A DNA stretch of 64,000 nucleotides, taken from contig NZ_JAALDL010000002.1 of the NCBI RefSeq assembly GCF_011045095.1, positions 1 through 64,000 on the forward strand, in the 5' to 3' direction. Source of the stretch: Grimontia sedimenti (GTDB lineage Bacteria > Pseudomonadota > Gammaproteobacteria > Enterobacterales > Vibrionaceae). Position 1 is the stretch's first letter. Each line of letters begins with the position of its first letter. A program made the position numbers and the translations under genes. The notes below the pieces were generated by a model. It saw nothing but the letters and a program-made list of their open reading frames with translations, ran no database searches and was not told the origin of the DNA. Of the stretch, positions 18,358 through 27,782 are shown piece after piece.

Positions 18358-19851
18358 TCAATTGTTCAGGTAGCGTTCGATAAGGTGCTGTTTGAAATAT
18401 TCAGGATTGAGCGCTTTACCTGTTGCTTGAATGACCAGTTCATCCGTTGTAAGGGTTGAGCCTTTTGACCAAACATTGGCTTCCAGCCAAGCGCTGATTG
18501 GCGCGAAATCCAGTGCTTGAATACACGCATCCACATCAACGGTTTTACGCATTGCTGCCATAAACTGCGCAGCATACATAGCACCCAGCGTGTAGCTTGG
18601 GAAGTAGCCAAATGAGCCGTCTGTCCAGTGGATATCTTGCATACATCCATCAGTGAAATTACCTTCGGTAGAGATACCAAGATATTCCTGCATCTTTTGA
18701 TTCCAGATGCCGGGAATGTCATCTACCTCGATGACACCTTCAATCAGATCGCGTTCGATTTCGTATCGCAGAATAACATGCGCAGGGTAGGTGACTTCAT
18801 CTGCATCAACGCGAATGTAGCCTGGTTGAACACGTTTATACAAAGCGTTGATATTGGCAACCTCAAAGGCTTTATCAGACTCACGGCCAAATGTATCTTT
18901 TGCGAATTCGGCAATGTGCTGAACAAACTCTGGGCTACGCGCTAACTGCATTTCAAAGAACAGGCTTTGGCTCTCGTGAATGCCCATTGACCGTGCCTCA
19001 CCTGCCGGGGAACCATGTAATGAAGGCGGCAATCCTTGCTCATAGCGCGCGTGACCGGTTTCATGGATGACACCCATGATGGCTTGTGTAAAGTCATCTT
19101 CATTGTAGCGAGTGGTGATTCGAACATCTTGAGGAACACCGCCACAAAACGGGTGCATTGATACATCCAGTCGACCATGATTGAAATCAAAGCCCAAAAT
19201 ACCCATGAGCTTTTTGCCAAGCTCTGCCTGCTGTTCAGTAGGGAAAGGTCCAGCGGGATCTTCTACAGCGACTGTCGACTGCTTCTCAATGATTTGCTGT
19301 GTGAGTTCTGGTAACCAAGACTTGAGATCGCCAAAGATAACGTCCAGCTTCTCTGTTGTCATGCCTGGTTCGTAAAGATCAAGCATTGCGTTGTAACGAC
19401 TGAGGCCAGTTTGTTCAGCGCGAATCGCTGCTTCTTCACGCGCGAGTTTGACTACTTCTTTGAGATTGACGGCAAAGTTATCCCAATCATTTTCTTTACG
19501 TTGTGTGCGCCATTCATGTTCGCACTTTGAGCCTGCGATAGATTTCGCTTCAACTAAGTCGGACGGCAGCACAGTGGCTTGTTGCCAAACGCGCTTCATC
19601 TCCTTCAAGCTGATTTGTTGTTCTGCGGAAAGGGAGGCGATGTTGGCCTCTGCTTCTGTTATCCACTGACCCATTTCAGGCGCTGTAAGGGTTTCATGGC
19701 AAAGTACGGCGAGTTCGCTCATAGCATGCGCGCGGGCATCATTGCCACCATCAGGCATCATGGCAGCCTGGTCCCAACCACAGATCGCGGCGAGGTGTTC
19801 GTAATTGGAGAGTTTCTTGAATTGCTTTTCTAAGCTTTTATAAGTGGTCAT
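18358..19851 (-). CDS. M32 family metallocarboxypeptidase (Taq carboxypeptidase type)
   Basis: This 497-residue protein is full length for the M32 family. The zinc motif is GVIHETGHARYEQGLP (HExxH), with the downstream HESQSLFFEMQ segment supplying the third ligand Glu. The N-terminal half is mostly helical, as in known M32 structures. It should remove C-terminal residues from peptides in the cytosol, with broad specificity except Pro. It stands alone on its strand; the 240 bases upstream carry no other gene. Confidence 0.93.
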   Translation of the reverse strand: MTTYKSLEKQFKKLSNYEHLAAICGWDQAAMMPDGGNDARAHAMSELAVLCHETLTAPEMGQWITEAEANIASLSAEQQISLKEMKRVWQQATVLPSDLVEAKSIAGSKCEHEWRTQRKENDWDNFAVNLKEVVKLAREEAAIRAEQTGLSRYNAMLDLYEPGMTTEKLDVIFGDLKSWLPELTQQIIEKQSTVAVEDPAGPFPTEQQAELGKKLMGILGFDFNHGRLDVSMHPFCGGVPQDVRITTRYNEDDFTQAIMGVIHETGHARYEQGLPPSLHGSPAGEARSMGIHESQSLFFEMQLARSPEFVQHIAEFAKDTFGRESDKAFEVANINALYKRVQPGYIRVDADEVTYPAHVILRYEIERDLIEGVIEVDDIPGIWNQKMQEYLGISTEGNFTDGCMQDIHWTDGSFGYFPSYTLGAMYAAQFMAAMRKTVDVDACIQALDFAPISAWLEANVWSKGSTLTTDELVIQATGKALNPEYFKQHLIERYLNN

Positions 19852-20091
19852 TGTTTTTATCCATGTCGTATCTTTGGAGGCACCGCAGGTAAATCCTTCG
19901 CACTGCGGTCGAACAGAATAGTGGTTTAACAGTATTCTGAACGTAAAGAAATTTAGGAAAGATTGAGAGTTGCTATGCAGAGAATGCGGGTTTTTCTGAA
20001 CAACAACCGATTCTCAGTTTACAACGTCGACAGTAGCACGTGTTGTTTGGATTAATCCAATTAAGGTGTTAGGAGAATTGTTAACAAATTT

Positions 20092-20658
20092 ATGTATATA
20101 TTCGGATATGGAAGTTTAATAAATGCAGCTTCGCGCCAACTTACTGGGGAGACGGGCATTGCCGTTCCTGTGGTTGTGAGTGGTTTGCAAAGACATTGGG
20201 GGCATACGGGGTCACCAGTGATGTCTCACTTGGTGGTTCGCGAAGGTGAAGGGCAGTGCAATGGCGTGTTGATTCACATTGATGACAACGCCTTAGAGGT
20301 GTTTGATATCCGCGAAGCGGGGTATCAACGTGTGCCTTTAGACTCTGACCGTATTCAGGTACTGGAAGACGGTTTTGCTGTTGATGGTCCTGTTTATGTG
20401 TACGTGACAGATGAAGTGATAGCACCTTGCAGTCATCATCCCATTGCTCAAAGCTATGTCGATACGGTTTTGGCGGGATGTTTGCGGTACTCCGCCGAAT
20501 TTGCACAGAGCTTTATCACTTCAACATACGGATGGAGTTTTCCGCGAATTGACGATCGCCACTCGCCAGTTTATCAGCGTGTAGCTGGTGTGGCAGATGA
20601 GGACAGGAGTAAAATCGACTTGATGCTGATGGATTTACCAAATCATATTGAGAAGTAA
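20092..20658 (+). CDS. gamma-glutamylcyclotransferase-like (AIG2/ChaC fold) protein
   Basis: This 188-residue protein opens with IFGYGSLI, the substrate-binding YGSL loop of the gamma-glutamylcyclotransferase fold, and has the catalytic-type Glu in FDIREAGYQRV. Family enzymes form 5-oxoproline from gamma-glutamyl compounds such as glutathione. The specific substrate here is not known. ATG 20092 is the natural start, although the nearest AGGAG is 16 bases away, so translation may be weak. Confidence 0.8.
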   Translation: MYIFGYGSLINAASRQLTGETGIAVPVVVSGLQRHWGHTGSPVMSHLVVREGEGQCNGVLIHIDDNALEVFDIREAGYQRVPLDSDRIQVLEDGFAVDGPVYVYVTDEVIAPCSHHPIAQSYVDTVLAGCLRYSAEFAQSFITSTYGWSFPRIDDRHSPVYQRVAGVADEDRSKIDLMLMDLPNHIEK

Positions 20659-20660
20659 AA

Positions 20661-20690
20661 GAAAAAGCCACGCAAGTGCGTGGCTTTTTT
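20661..20690. terminator. bidirectional intrinsic terminator
   Basis: GCCACGC pairs with GCGTGGC around AAGT, flanked by A-run and T-run. It serves the cyclotransferase gene and the convergent OmpA-family gene. Confidence 0.9.
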
Positions 20691-20707
20691 TGACCTCGGA
20701 GAACTGA

Positions 20708-21688
20708 TTACTCTTCGTAAACAAACTCTGGAGATTCGATTTCTACACGGCGGTTTTTCGCGCGGCCGTCTTCAGTATCGTTAGAAGCGATAGGGTTTGT
20801 TTCACCTTCGCCGGTGACTGTCAGACGCTCAGCAGCGATGCCGTTGTCAATGAAGTAGTTTGCCACTGTTTGTGCACGCTCTTCAGAGAGTTTTTGGTTG
20901 AATGCTTCAGAACCAACACTGTCAGTGTGACCAATGATGATTGCAGTTGACTCTTCAAAGTCTTGCAGGCGTTTCAACATTGGGTTCAGATGTTGCGCTG
21001 CGCCATCTGAAAGTGAAGATTTACCGAAGGCGAACAGTTCAACTTCGTCTGCTTCAGAGAAGACGTACTTCTTCGCTTCTTCAACCACTTCTTCAACCAC
21101 AACCACTTCTTCAACAACTACCGGCTCTGGCTCAGAGTGACGTCCAAAGTGGAAGGTGATGCCTGCTGATACGAAGTGGTTGTCAGCATCAAAATAGCCA
21201 TTGTTCATGTCTGCGATGTACTGGTATTCAAGGCGAAGATTTACCAAGTCGTTTGCACGGTGATCAACACCGAGTGCACCCAACAAAGATATATCATCTT
21301 GATCGCCAGCCTTACTGCTCCAATCCCACCATGCCGCACCAATTTTACCATAAATATCAGTAGCATCTGTGATATTGACGTCGAAGCGAGGCGCCAGAGT
21401 AAGAGCAGTTAAATCACCGCTAAAATTGCCAACCGAGTCGTAGTTGGCCTTGAAATGACCGAGATAGTCGTAGGTAGATTCGATAGAAAAGTTATTACCG
21501 AAATCGTAACCAAGAATAATACCGCCACCGACCTCTTGGTCGTCACATCCGCCTACATCACAGGCATCTGAAAGTGTTGAAGAACCTACTCGACCACCCA
21601 GATAAAAGTTTGAATCATCTTGGGCGAATACACTTGCCACTGGACTTAAGGCCACAATGAGTCCAAGGCTTGTCACTGCTTTTTTCAT
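20708..21688 (-). CDS. OmpA-family outer membrane protein
   Basis: This 326-residue protein has a signal peptide (MKKAVTSLGLIVALSPVASVFA), an eight-stranded OmpA-like beta-barrel region (about 25-190) with a CDVGGCDD loop, a linker rich in Glu, Val and Pro, and a C-terminal OmpA peptidoglycan-binding domain (about 215-320; IIIGHTDSVGSEAFNQKLSE, GRAKNRRVEI). Start 21688 follows GGAGAAAG; the longer frame has no signal sequence at its start. The Cys pair in the first barrel loop could form a disulfide. Confidence 0.93.
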   Translation of the reverse strand: MKKAVTSLGLIVALSPVASVFAQDDSNFYLGGRVGSSTLSDACDVGGCDDQEVGGGIILGYDFGNNFSIESTYDYLGHFKANYDSVGNFSGDLTALTLAPRFDVNITDATDIYGKIGAAWWDWSSKAGDQDDISLLGALGVDHRANDLVNLRLEYQYIADMNNGYFDADNHFVSAGITFHFGRHSEPEPVVVEEVVVVEEVVEEAKKYVFSEADEVELFAFGKSSLSDGAAQHLNPMLKRLQDFEESTAIIIGHTDSVGSEAFNQKLSEERAQTVANYFIDNGIAAERLTVTGEGETNPIASNDTEDGRAKNRRVEIESPEFVYEE

Positions 21689-21786
21689 TTTGCTTTCTCC
21701 ATTCCTTCTAGAGAGGGTTTGGAAGGTAGACTTTGGCATCTCTCTTTGAGTCACCATCCTTGAGTTTGCTTTTCGCAAATCTTCTC

Positions 21787-21809
21787 AATCACCAACTTGA
21801 GTGGTGATT
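21787..21809 (-). promoter_or_regulatory. hairpin in the OmpA-family 5' leader
   Basis: AATCACCA pairs with TGGTGATT around a 7-base loop, about 100 bases upstream of the start. Leaders of ompA genes are frequent targets of small RNAs; a role here is not shown. Confidence 0.35.
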
Positions 21810-21983
21810 TAATAAGCTAGGCTAGGGCTTGGCACTCTGCAACACAATAGCAACGCGGCAAATTCAGGCTTTTTTAATACAACAGTGTTCAAAAAGAGGT
21901 GGTTTTTCGGTGAGGCTATGTAAAGTCAGTAAGTTATAGATTTGTCAGTTACTGAGCTGGAGGGCGATCTCAATTATAAAAAA

Positions 21984-22004
21984 AAGCGCCTAATAGAGGC
22001 GCTT
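21984..22004 (-). terminator. terminator overlapping the DUF2786 stop codon
   Basis: AAGCGCCT pairs with AGGCGCTT around five bases, followed on the minus strand by an unbroken T-run. The stop codon at 21992-21990 lies inside the hairpin, so the last residues of the protein are encoded by the terminator stem. Confidence 0.85.
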
Positions 22005-22679
22005 CACTTCTTGAGCTCCAGAAACGGGGCGGCTGACGGAAACCTGTTTTCCTTTTCGCATGCCTTTTTCGTAATCATCGGTGATGTTTTTCATCGCTTC
22101 TTTCAATTGTTGCTTGAAAGTCTCGCGATCGATGTTTTCAAACTGCTTATCGATATAGTCTTTGATCTTCTTATCAGCATCACCGTCAGGAGCAATATTA
22201 GGAAGCTTAGCCAAGGCTCCTTCAAGCCAACCCATGGTAAATGACTGAACGCGACGGTTTAGTTCAACCTGAGATGTACCAGAACCCTGGAAGCTGTTTC
22301 TGAACTGGCCGATGTGCTCGTTCATTTCTCGATAGACGATGTCGAAAGCAAAAGCGGCAAAGATAGCACGATCAGCATCGCCGATAAACTCGGCTTTCTT
22401 TAGGCCTTTATAATTAGTTAGCACGCATTCCACGCCAAAGCGCGTATTGATGCCACGGATAATTTTGAGGATGGCGTCACTGATGGAAGTTGGCAGTAAG
22501 GTTTCTGACGTGGTTTTGCCCATACTGATAAAGTCGATGTCGTCTTGATCAAGCCCATACTTCTTCATCAACCGCTGCGCCATTTTAATGGCTTGTGCTG
22601 CTTCATTGATGTTGGAGGAATTACTTAGTTCCAGACACTTAGCAATTTTCTTGAGGGCTTTGCGTTTCGCTTCAGACAT
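21990..22679 (-). CDS. DUF2786 domain protein
   Basis: This 229-residue protein has an N-terminal DUF2786 domain (about 1-45; KRKALKKIAKCLELSNSSNINEAAQAIKMAQRLMKKYGL) and a C-terminal helical region ending in basic residues. Domain relatives occur in proteobacteria and phages; function unknown. No signal peptide or membrane segment. It stands alone with its own terminator. Confidence 0.8.
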   Translation of the reverse strand: MSEAKRKALKKIAKCLELSNSSNINEAAQAIKMAQRLMKKYGLDQDDIDFISMGKTTSETLLPTSISDAILKIIRGINTRFGVECVLTNYKGLKKAEFIGDADRAIFAAFAFDIVYREMNEHIGQFRNSFQGSGTSQVELNRRVQSFTMGWLEGALAKLPNIAPDGDADKKIKDYIDKQFENIDRETFKQQLKEAMKNITDDYEKGMRKGKQVSVSRPVSGAQEVKRLY

Positions 22680-22893
22680 TCACTTCACCACTGAAAAAAC
22701 TGGAGCGGTATTTTACCGCTTTCAGGCCGTTTTACCAAACTTCGCCGTATGCTTGAGCAAATATCAATCAGTTAAGGTAATTTGAAAAAGTTCAGGGTCA
22801 TTTGGCAAAATATCCGGTTTTTCTCAAAGTTGTGAAAGTGGAAGTCGGCTAGGGCGGTCAGATTTAGCAAGTGATGAAGTAAGGACGGTGAAG

Positions 22894-23805
22894 ATGGTTC
22901 ACATGACAAAGTTAACGCTGAAAAACCTGACGATGGCTTTGGTCGCGATGACCTTCTTTGCCGCCAATTCGGTATTGTGTCGAATGGCATTAGCGGATAG
23001 TGATATTGATCCGGCATCGTTTACCTCGATTCGATTGGTGTCAGGTGCACTAGTGCTTTATGTCCTCTCATATATTTTCCACGCTAAAGACAGTGAGTCT
23101 CCAAAATGTGCATTGGTTCAACAACCGATGGAACATTGGCTCGCAGCTGCCATGCTGTTTCTGTATGCAGCGACTTTCTCGTTTGCCTATATGTACCTGG
23201 AAACGGGCATTGGCGCGCTCATTCTGTTCGCTTTCGTTCAATTGACCATGTTCGCCTATAGCCACCACAAAGAAGGTGGAGCGAGTGGATTAGAGTATAT
23301 TGGGGCACTAATCGCGGTTGCAGGCCTTGGTTACATGGTCTCTCCGGGAATGAATGCGCCTGATGCCTGGGGCGCGGGCTTGATGGCGATTTCTGGTGTG
23401 GCATGGGGCATCTACAGTGTGCTTGGGAAGGAAATGAAAGTGCCGCAGCTTCCCGCTAACTGTATTAATTTCCGTTTGAGCATTTTCTTCGTCGTGCCAT
23501 TCTTCTTGCTCAACATCCCAATGAATACGGTGTCTTCGGAGGGTATTTGGCTGGCGGTCTTATCTGGTGCAGGGGCGTCAGCGGTTGGTTATGCGATTTG
23601 GTATGGCGTCGTTCAGCAGTTCAAAGCGACTCAAGCAGGGGTGATGCAGTTATCTGTGCCAATCATCGCAGCGCTTGCTGGCTACATGTTACTGGATGAA
23701 ACGCTGACATTGAGAATGGTCATCTCTGCAGCGGTCATTCTGTTCGGTATAACCGTGACCTTTTTGGGTAAAGAGAACAAGCAGTCGTCATTGGCACGAG
23801 ACTGA
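22894..23805 (+). CDS. EamA/DMT-family transporter
   Basis: This 303-residue inner-membrane protein has about ten hydrophobic segments in two EamA repeats (about 10-135 and 150-295). LTMALVAMTFFAANSVLCRMAL begins the first and AISGVAWGIYSVLGKEM the second. Start 22894 has AAGGA eight bases upstream; GTG 22888 is too close to it. The substrate of this drug/metabolite exporter family member is unknown. Confidence 0.88.
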   Translation: MVHMTKLTLKNLTMALVAMTFFAANSVLCRMALADSDIDPASFTSIRLVSGALVLYVLSYIFHAKDSESPKCALVQQPMEHWLAAAMLFLYAATFSFAYMYLETGIGALILFAFVQLTMFAYSHHKEGGASGLEYIGALIAVAGLGYMVSPGMNAPDAWGAGLMAISGVAWGIYSVLGKEMKVPQLPANCINFRLSIFFVVPFFLLNIPMNTVSSEGIWLAVLSGAGASAVGYAIWYGVVQQFKATQAGVMQLSVPIIAALAGYMLLDETLTLRMVISAAVILFGITVTFLGKENKQSSLARD

Positions 23806-23815
23806 GGTCAACGGG

Positions 23816-24727
23816 TCACCACTCCCTGAATGTGGATGCATTTTCCGATGTCATCAAACGAGTGGGAATAAGCACGTTTACTTCTTCGATTTGCCCTTCG
23901 TTAAGCCACTTTTCAGCTATATGAGCGGCCTCACGACTCATGGTTTCCGGCGATTGAATTGAAGAGCCAATCCAGTTTGGTCTGCGTTCAAGAAATGCTG
24001 TTCTGGCATCTGGGCTTCCATCCACCGAGATAATCACCGCATCAGATTTTGCTTGCAGTAATGCGCTTTCAGCACCTAGCGCAGTGCGATCGTTGATAGC
24101 AAAAATGCCATCAATATCATCGTAAAGCTGCAAGGCATAGGCCATTTTCTCTAGTCCACCTTCCATACTCCCCGTGCCATTAAGAGAATCGCCCAACAAA
24201 TGAAGTTTCGGGTGTTTTGCCAGCGCTTTTTTACATCCTTGAACCCGCTCCACGGCAGCCGAAACTTGTGGCCCGTTGATAATTAGTACATTCCCTTCAC
24301 CACCGAGCACTCTCGCCAAACCCTCGCAAGCGACTTCTCCTGCACGGAGGTTATCAGTGGTAACAGTGGCAGTTGCACCGTCAGCTCTTACGTCAATAGC
24401 GAACACGGGAATCCCAGCGTTGGAAAGTTGTTGAACAGTAGGTCCAATCTTGTGTTCATCGGACGCGACGAGAAACACTACATCAACTTCTTCAGCCATA
24501 AATTCATTGAGCTGGCGCACTTGCCTTGGGTGATCATAGGCACTTGAGCGAACAAGAAGGACGCCGTCTTCACCAAAACGGTTGGAAACTTCCTCTTTGA
24601 TCGTACGCACCACAGTAATGAAGTAGGGATTGGTGAGATCAGTGACGCTGACTCCGGCTTTGATGGCAGCCGCGGCGGGCGGCTGCATCAAAATGAAAAG
24701 AATAAAGGTAAGTAGCGCTTTCGGCAT
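23816..24727 (-). CDS. second periplasmic sugar-binding protein of the Frc-like operon
   Basis: This 303-residue protein has a signal peptide (about 1-21, ending PAAAA) and a type-I periplasmic-binding fold: VSVTDLTNPYFITVVRTIKEEV, VDVVFLVASDEHKIGPTVQQLSNAGIPVFAIDVRAD, IDGIFAINDRTALGAE. It is the last gene of the operon, five bases after the ATPase. A second binding protein could widen the ligand range, or could sense ligand for the nearby hybrid kinase, as TorT does for TorS (inference). Confidence 0.88.
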   Translation of the reverse strand: MPKALLTFILFILMQPPAAAAIKAGVSVTDLTNPYFITVVRTIKEEVSNRFGEDGVLLVRSSAYDHPRQVRQLNEFMAEEVDVVFLVASDEHKIGPTVQQLSNAGIPVFAIDVRADGATATVTTDNLRAGEVACEGLARVLGGEGNVLIINGPQVSAAVERVQGCKKALAKHPKLHLLGDSLNGTGSMEGGLEKMAYALQLYDDIDGIFAINDRTALGAESALLQAKSDAVIISVDGSPDARTAFLERRPNWIGSSIQSPETMSREAAHIAEKWLNEGQIEEVNVLIPTRLMTSENASTFREW

Positions 24728-24732
24728 GTAAG

Positions 24733-25530
24733 CTAAGCCTCAGACGTTTCGATGGTTTGCCCTGGTTCCATTGCACCCGTCATGATTGCGACGGCATCAT
24801 TCATAGTGTGGGTCTGCGGAGTGATGATGTCCACCCGCTTGCCCAGGCGGTGAATGTGCACACGATCAGCCACTTCAAATACGTGAGGCATGTTGTGACT
24901 GATCAGCACCACAGGAAGCCCACGGTTTTTCACTTCGAGGATCAAATCTAACACGCGACGGGATTCCTTTACGCCCAAAGCGGCAGTGGGTTCATCCATA
25001 ATCACCACTTTTGAGCCAAACAGAGCAGAACGTGCCACGGCGACCCCTTGGCGTTGCCCTCCTGAGAGCGTTTCTACTGCTTGGGTGATGTCCTGAATCG
25101 TCATTAAGCCAAGCTCCGTGAGCTTTTCCTTGGCTTTGTCGCGCATTGCTTTCTTATCCAGCATGCGGAACCATTTGCCGCGCCAGTCTGAATGACGAAT
25201 TTCCCGACCAAGGAAGAGGTTGTCTGCGATATTGAGGGCAGGGGAAACTGCCAAGTTCTGGTAAACCGTTTCGATACCGGCTTCACGGGCTTGCATTGGG
25301 TTGGAGAACTTAACGCGCTCGCCGTCCAAGATGATTTCTCCATCGTCGGGGATCAGCGCGCCGGAAAGGGCTTTGATCAAACTGGATTTCCCTGCGCCGT
25401 TATCACCGATAACAGCCAGAATTTCCCCGGGCATCAAATCGAAATCTGCGCCATCCAGCGCTGTGACGCGACCATAGCGTTTAACCAGCCCTCTGGCCTG
25501 AAGCACTGGCGTTTGGTTTTCATTGCTCAT
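24733..25530 (-). CDS. sugar ABC transporter ATPase, single domain (FrcA-like)
   Basis: This 265-residue protein has Walker A GDNGAGKSS, the signature LSGGQRQGV and Walker B VVIMDEPTAALG. One nucleotide-binding domain means it acts as a homodimer, as in the fructose importer FrcBCA, unlike the double ATPase of the first cluster. Start 25530 follows GGAGGG and overlaps the permease stop (ATGA). Confidence 0.92.
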   Translation of the reverse strand: MSNENQTPVLQARGLVKRYGRVTALDGADFDLMPGEILAVIGDNGAGKSSLIKALSGALIPDDGEIILDGERVKFSNPMQAREAGIETVYQNLAVSPALNIADNLFLGREIRHSDWRGKWFRMLDKKAMRDKAKEKLTELGLMTIQDITQAVETLSGGQRQGVAVARSALFGSKVVIMDEPTAALGVKESRRVLDLILEVKNRGLPVVLISHNMPHVFEVADRVHIHRLGKRVDIITPQTHTMNDAVAIMTGAMEPGQTIETSEA

Positions 25531-26567
25531 GATGCCACCCTCCGGATCCATTGGTCGATACTGACAGCCACGATGATGAGAATGCCGACAGTGAACTCCT
25601 GCCAAAGTACATCAACCCCCAGTAACGCCAGGCCGTTTTTAAATACGCCAACTATGAGCGCCCCAATCAGGGTGCCGAAGATAGAGCCCCGACCGCCAAA
25701 GAGGCTGGTTCCGCCGATCACTACGGCGGTTATGGAATCCAGATTGGCGGTGAAACCAGCCTGTGGACTGACTGAGCCGATTCGCCCAATCAATACCCAG
25801 GCCGCAAGGCCGCATATCACGCCAGCGAGTATGTAGACTGATAGCAGAATTTTGCGTGTTCGGATGCCAGCAAGCCGAGCTGCATCGGGGTCATCGCCCG
25901 TTGCATAAACGTGCCGTCCCCAAGCTGTCCAGTTCAGGGCATACCAGATGATCACAAACAGCAGCAGCATGAAGATGGAACTGTAAGCGATGCGAGCACC
26001 AAAGAACTCAATAGTATTGCCAAGCCACTGTAACAATGGCGCTTGCTGGTCAATGACTTGTGAGCGGATTGTCTGGCTGTTTGAATACCAAAGGTTCAAA
26101 GCAAAAAAGATGTTCCATGTACCCAAGGTGGCGATAAACGGCGGGAGCTTAATCCGTGATACCAAAAGGCCGTTGATTAGGCCGCATATTGCGCCGACGG
26201 ATAATCCTGCCAACAAAGCAACGGGGGCGGAAAAGCCATAGTCTATGGCTGATCTTCCCATCACCACCGATGTGAGGACCATTATGGCACCGACTGACAA
26301 ATCGATTCCCGCGGTCAGAATGATCAGGGTTTGCGCGATTCCAATGACAGCAATGATAGTGACTTGTTGGAGCACCAGAGAAAGGTTGAATGGGTGGAAG
26401 AAACGATCACCAACCAAGGTTGAAAATACCGCAACAGCAATGATCAGAACGAGAAAAGGGGCGGCTGTCGGGTGATTATGTAAATAGAGTTGAATGCGCT
26501 GTCCAACGCTAAAACCTTGATGGAGTTGGTCTCCAAGTGTGCGGTTTTGTTCAGATGAAGATGACAT
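25527..26567 (-). CDS. sugar ABC transporter permease (FrcC-like)
   Basis: This 346-residue protein has about ten membrane segments. It carries the BPD_transp_2 motifs IGIAQTLIILTAGIDLSVGA and ITAVVIGGTSLFGGRGS. It is the only permease of the operon, so a homodimeric channel is expected. It has a hydrophilic N-terminal stretch of about 35 residues. Confidence 0.92.
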   Translation of the reverse strand: MSSSSEQNRTLGDQLHQGFSVGQRIQLYLHNHPTAAPFLVLIIAVAVFSTLVGDRFFHPFNLSLVLQQVTIIAVIGIAQTLIILTAGIDLSVGAIMVLTSVVMGRSAIDYGFSAPVALLAGLSVGAICGLINGLLVSRIKLPPFIATLGTWNIFFALNLWYSNSQTIRSQVIDQQAPLLQWLGNTIEFFGARIAYSSIFMLLLFVIIWYALNWTAWGRHVYATGDDPDAARLAGIRTRKILLSVYILAGVICGLAAWVLIGRIGSVSPQAGFTANLDSITAVVIGGTSLFGGRGSIFGTLIGALIVGVFKNGLALLGVDVLWQEFTVGILIIVAVSIDQWIRRVAS

Positions 26568-26621
26568 TTATTGCTCCTGAGTGCGTCCGTGTCCAGACAG
26601 GAAATGTCCGAGATTAGAAAA

Positions 26622-26642
26622 GAGAGGGAAGGGCTCCCTCTC
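26622..26642 (-). promoter_or_regulatory. hairpin between binding-protein and permease genes
   Basis: GAGAGGGA pairs with TCCCTCTC around five bases. As in the first ABC operon, a hairpin follows the binding-protein gene and probably keeps its mRNA more abundant than the permease part. Confidence 0.55.
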
Positions 26643-26655
26643 GAAACCTAAGGGG

Positions 26656-27678
26656 TTAGCCCCAACACTTGCCTTTACCTTCTTTCGAAGTAGACGAAGA
26701 CACGCCGTTAACAGGCTCATCAGTGATGAGTTCTACGCCGGTATCAAAGAACGATTTGCCTGGTGTCGCACCCGGTTTCACGCCAGATTTAGCGTATTCC
26801 ACCACCGCTTCAACACCCAGTGATGCCATCTTAAGGGGGAACTGCATAGACGTCGCGCCGATCACACCTGCTTCGACGTTATCCACACCTGGGCAGCCGC
26901 CATCGACAGAAACAATAATCACGTCATCTTCACGGCCTACTGCTTTGAGGGCTTCATAAGCGCCAGCCGCAGCAGGTTCATTGATGGTGTAAACGAGGTT
27001 TACGCTGGGATCTTTCTGGAGGAGGTTTTCCATTGCGCGACGGCCGCCTTCCTCTGAGCCTTGGGTCACGTCGTTGCCCACGATGCGAGAGTCATCTTCG
27101 TCGCGGTTAATATCGGGGTTTTTGGTGTCGATACCAAACCCTGTGAGAAATCCCTGATTACGTGCTACATCGACGGTGATGTTGGCGGTACTCAAATCCA
27201 GCAGCGCGATACGGGCGTCTTTTGCGTTGTCCCCCAGTTTTGCTTTTGCCCACTGTCCAATCATTTCGCCAGCCTTGAAATTGTCTGTTGCAAAGGTGGC
27301 ATCAGCGACGTTGGCCGGAGAGAACGGGGTGTCCAGTGCAATCACAAGCACGCCTGCGTCACGGGCGCGTTTGACAACCGGTGCGAGTGCCTGTGGATCG
27401 CTTGGGGTAATGAGAATCCCTTTTGCACCGGCGGCAACCAGGTTCTCAATCGCCTGAACCTGAGAGTCAGTATCACCGTCGAAACGGCCTGCGAATGAAC
27501 TGACTTTGGCACCTAAGGCGTTCGCTTTTGCTTCAGCGCCTTCCTTCATTTTCACGAAGAATGGGTTGGTGTTAGTTTTGGTAATCAGACCAATTAGCAC
27601 TTCTTCTGCGGAAGCCTGTGCCAGTGGCAAGGCTGCAAACATAGCGGCAATAGCGGTTTTGCGTAACAGCGTTTTCAT
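26656..27678 (-). CDS. sugar ABC transporter periplasmic binding protein (FrcB-like)
   Basis: This 340-residue protein has a signal peptide (about 1-24, ending QASA) and a type-I periplasmic-binding fold: [76 protein letters not shown]. It resembles the FrcB fructose/ribose/mannose-binding group, including the CWG C-terminus. It is the first gene of the operon; the 104 bases upstream separate it from the kinase gene. Confidence 0.9.
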   Translation of the reverse strand: MKTLLRKTAIAAMFAALPLAQASAEEVLIGLITKTNTNPFFVKMKEGAEAKANALGAKVSSFAGRFDGDTDSQVQAIENLVAAGAKGILITPSDPQALAPVVKRARDAGVLVIALDTPFSPANVADATFATDNFKAGEMIGQWAKAKLGDNAKDARIALLDLSTANITVDVARNQGFLTGFGIDTKNPDINRDEDDSRIVGNDVTQGSEEGGRRAMENLLQKDPSVNLVYTINEPAAAGAYEALKAVGREDDVIIVSVDGGCPGVDNVEAGVIGATSMQFPLKMASLGVEAVVEYAKSGVKPGATPGKSFFDTGVELITDEPVNGVSSSTSKEGKGKCWG

Positions 27679-27782
27679 AGCAGATCTCCTTGTGTCTTTG
27701 TCTTTTCAAATACACTGGCAAATGAAAACGAATGAACGGTTTCAAATCGTGAATCTTGCTGTTCACAATTGAAATAAAGCGG

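Noticed and set aside
18163-18459. 98-codon open frame over DUF2256 and the M32 gene end
   Set aside because: It is a shadow in another frame of DUF2256 and crosses the terminator hairpin.
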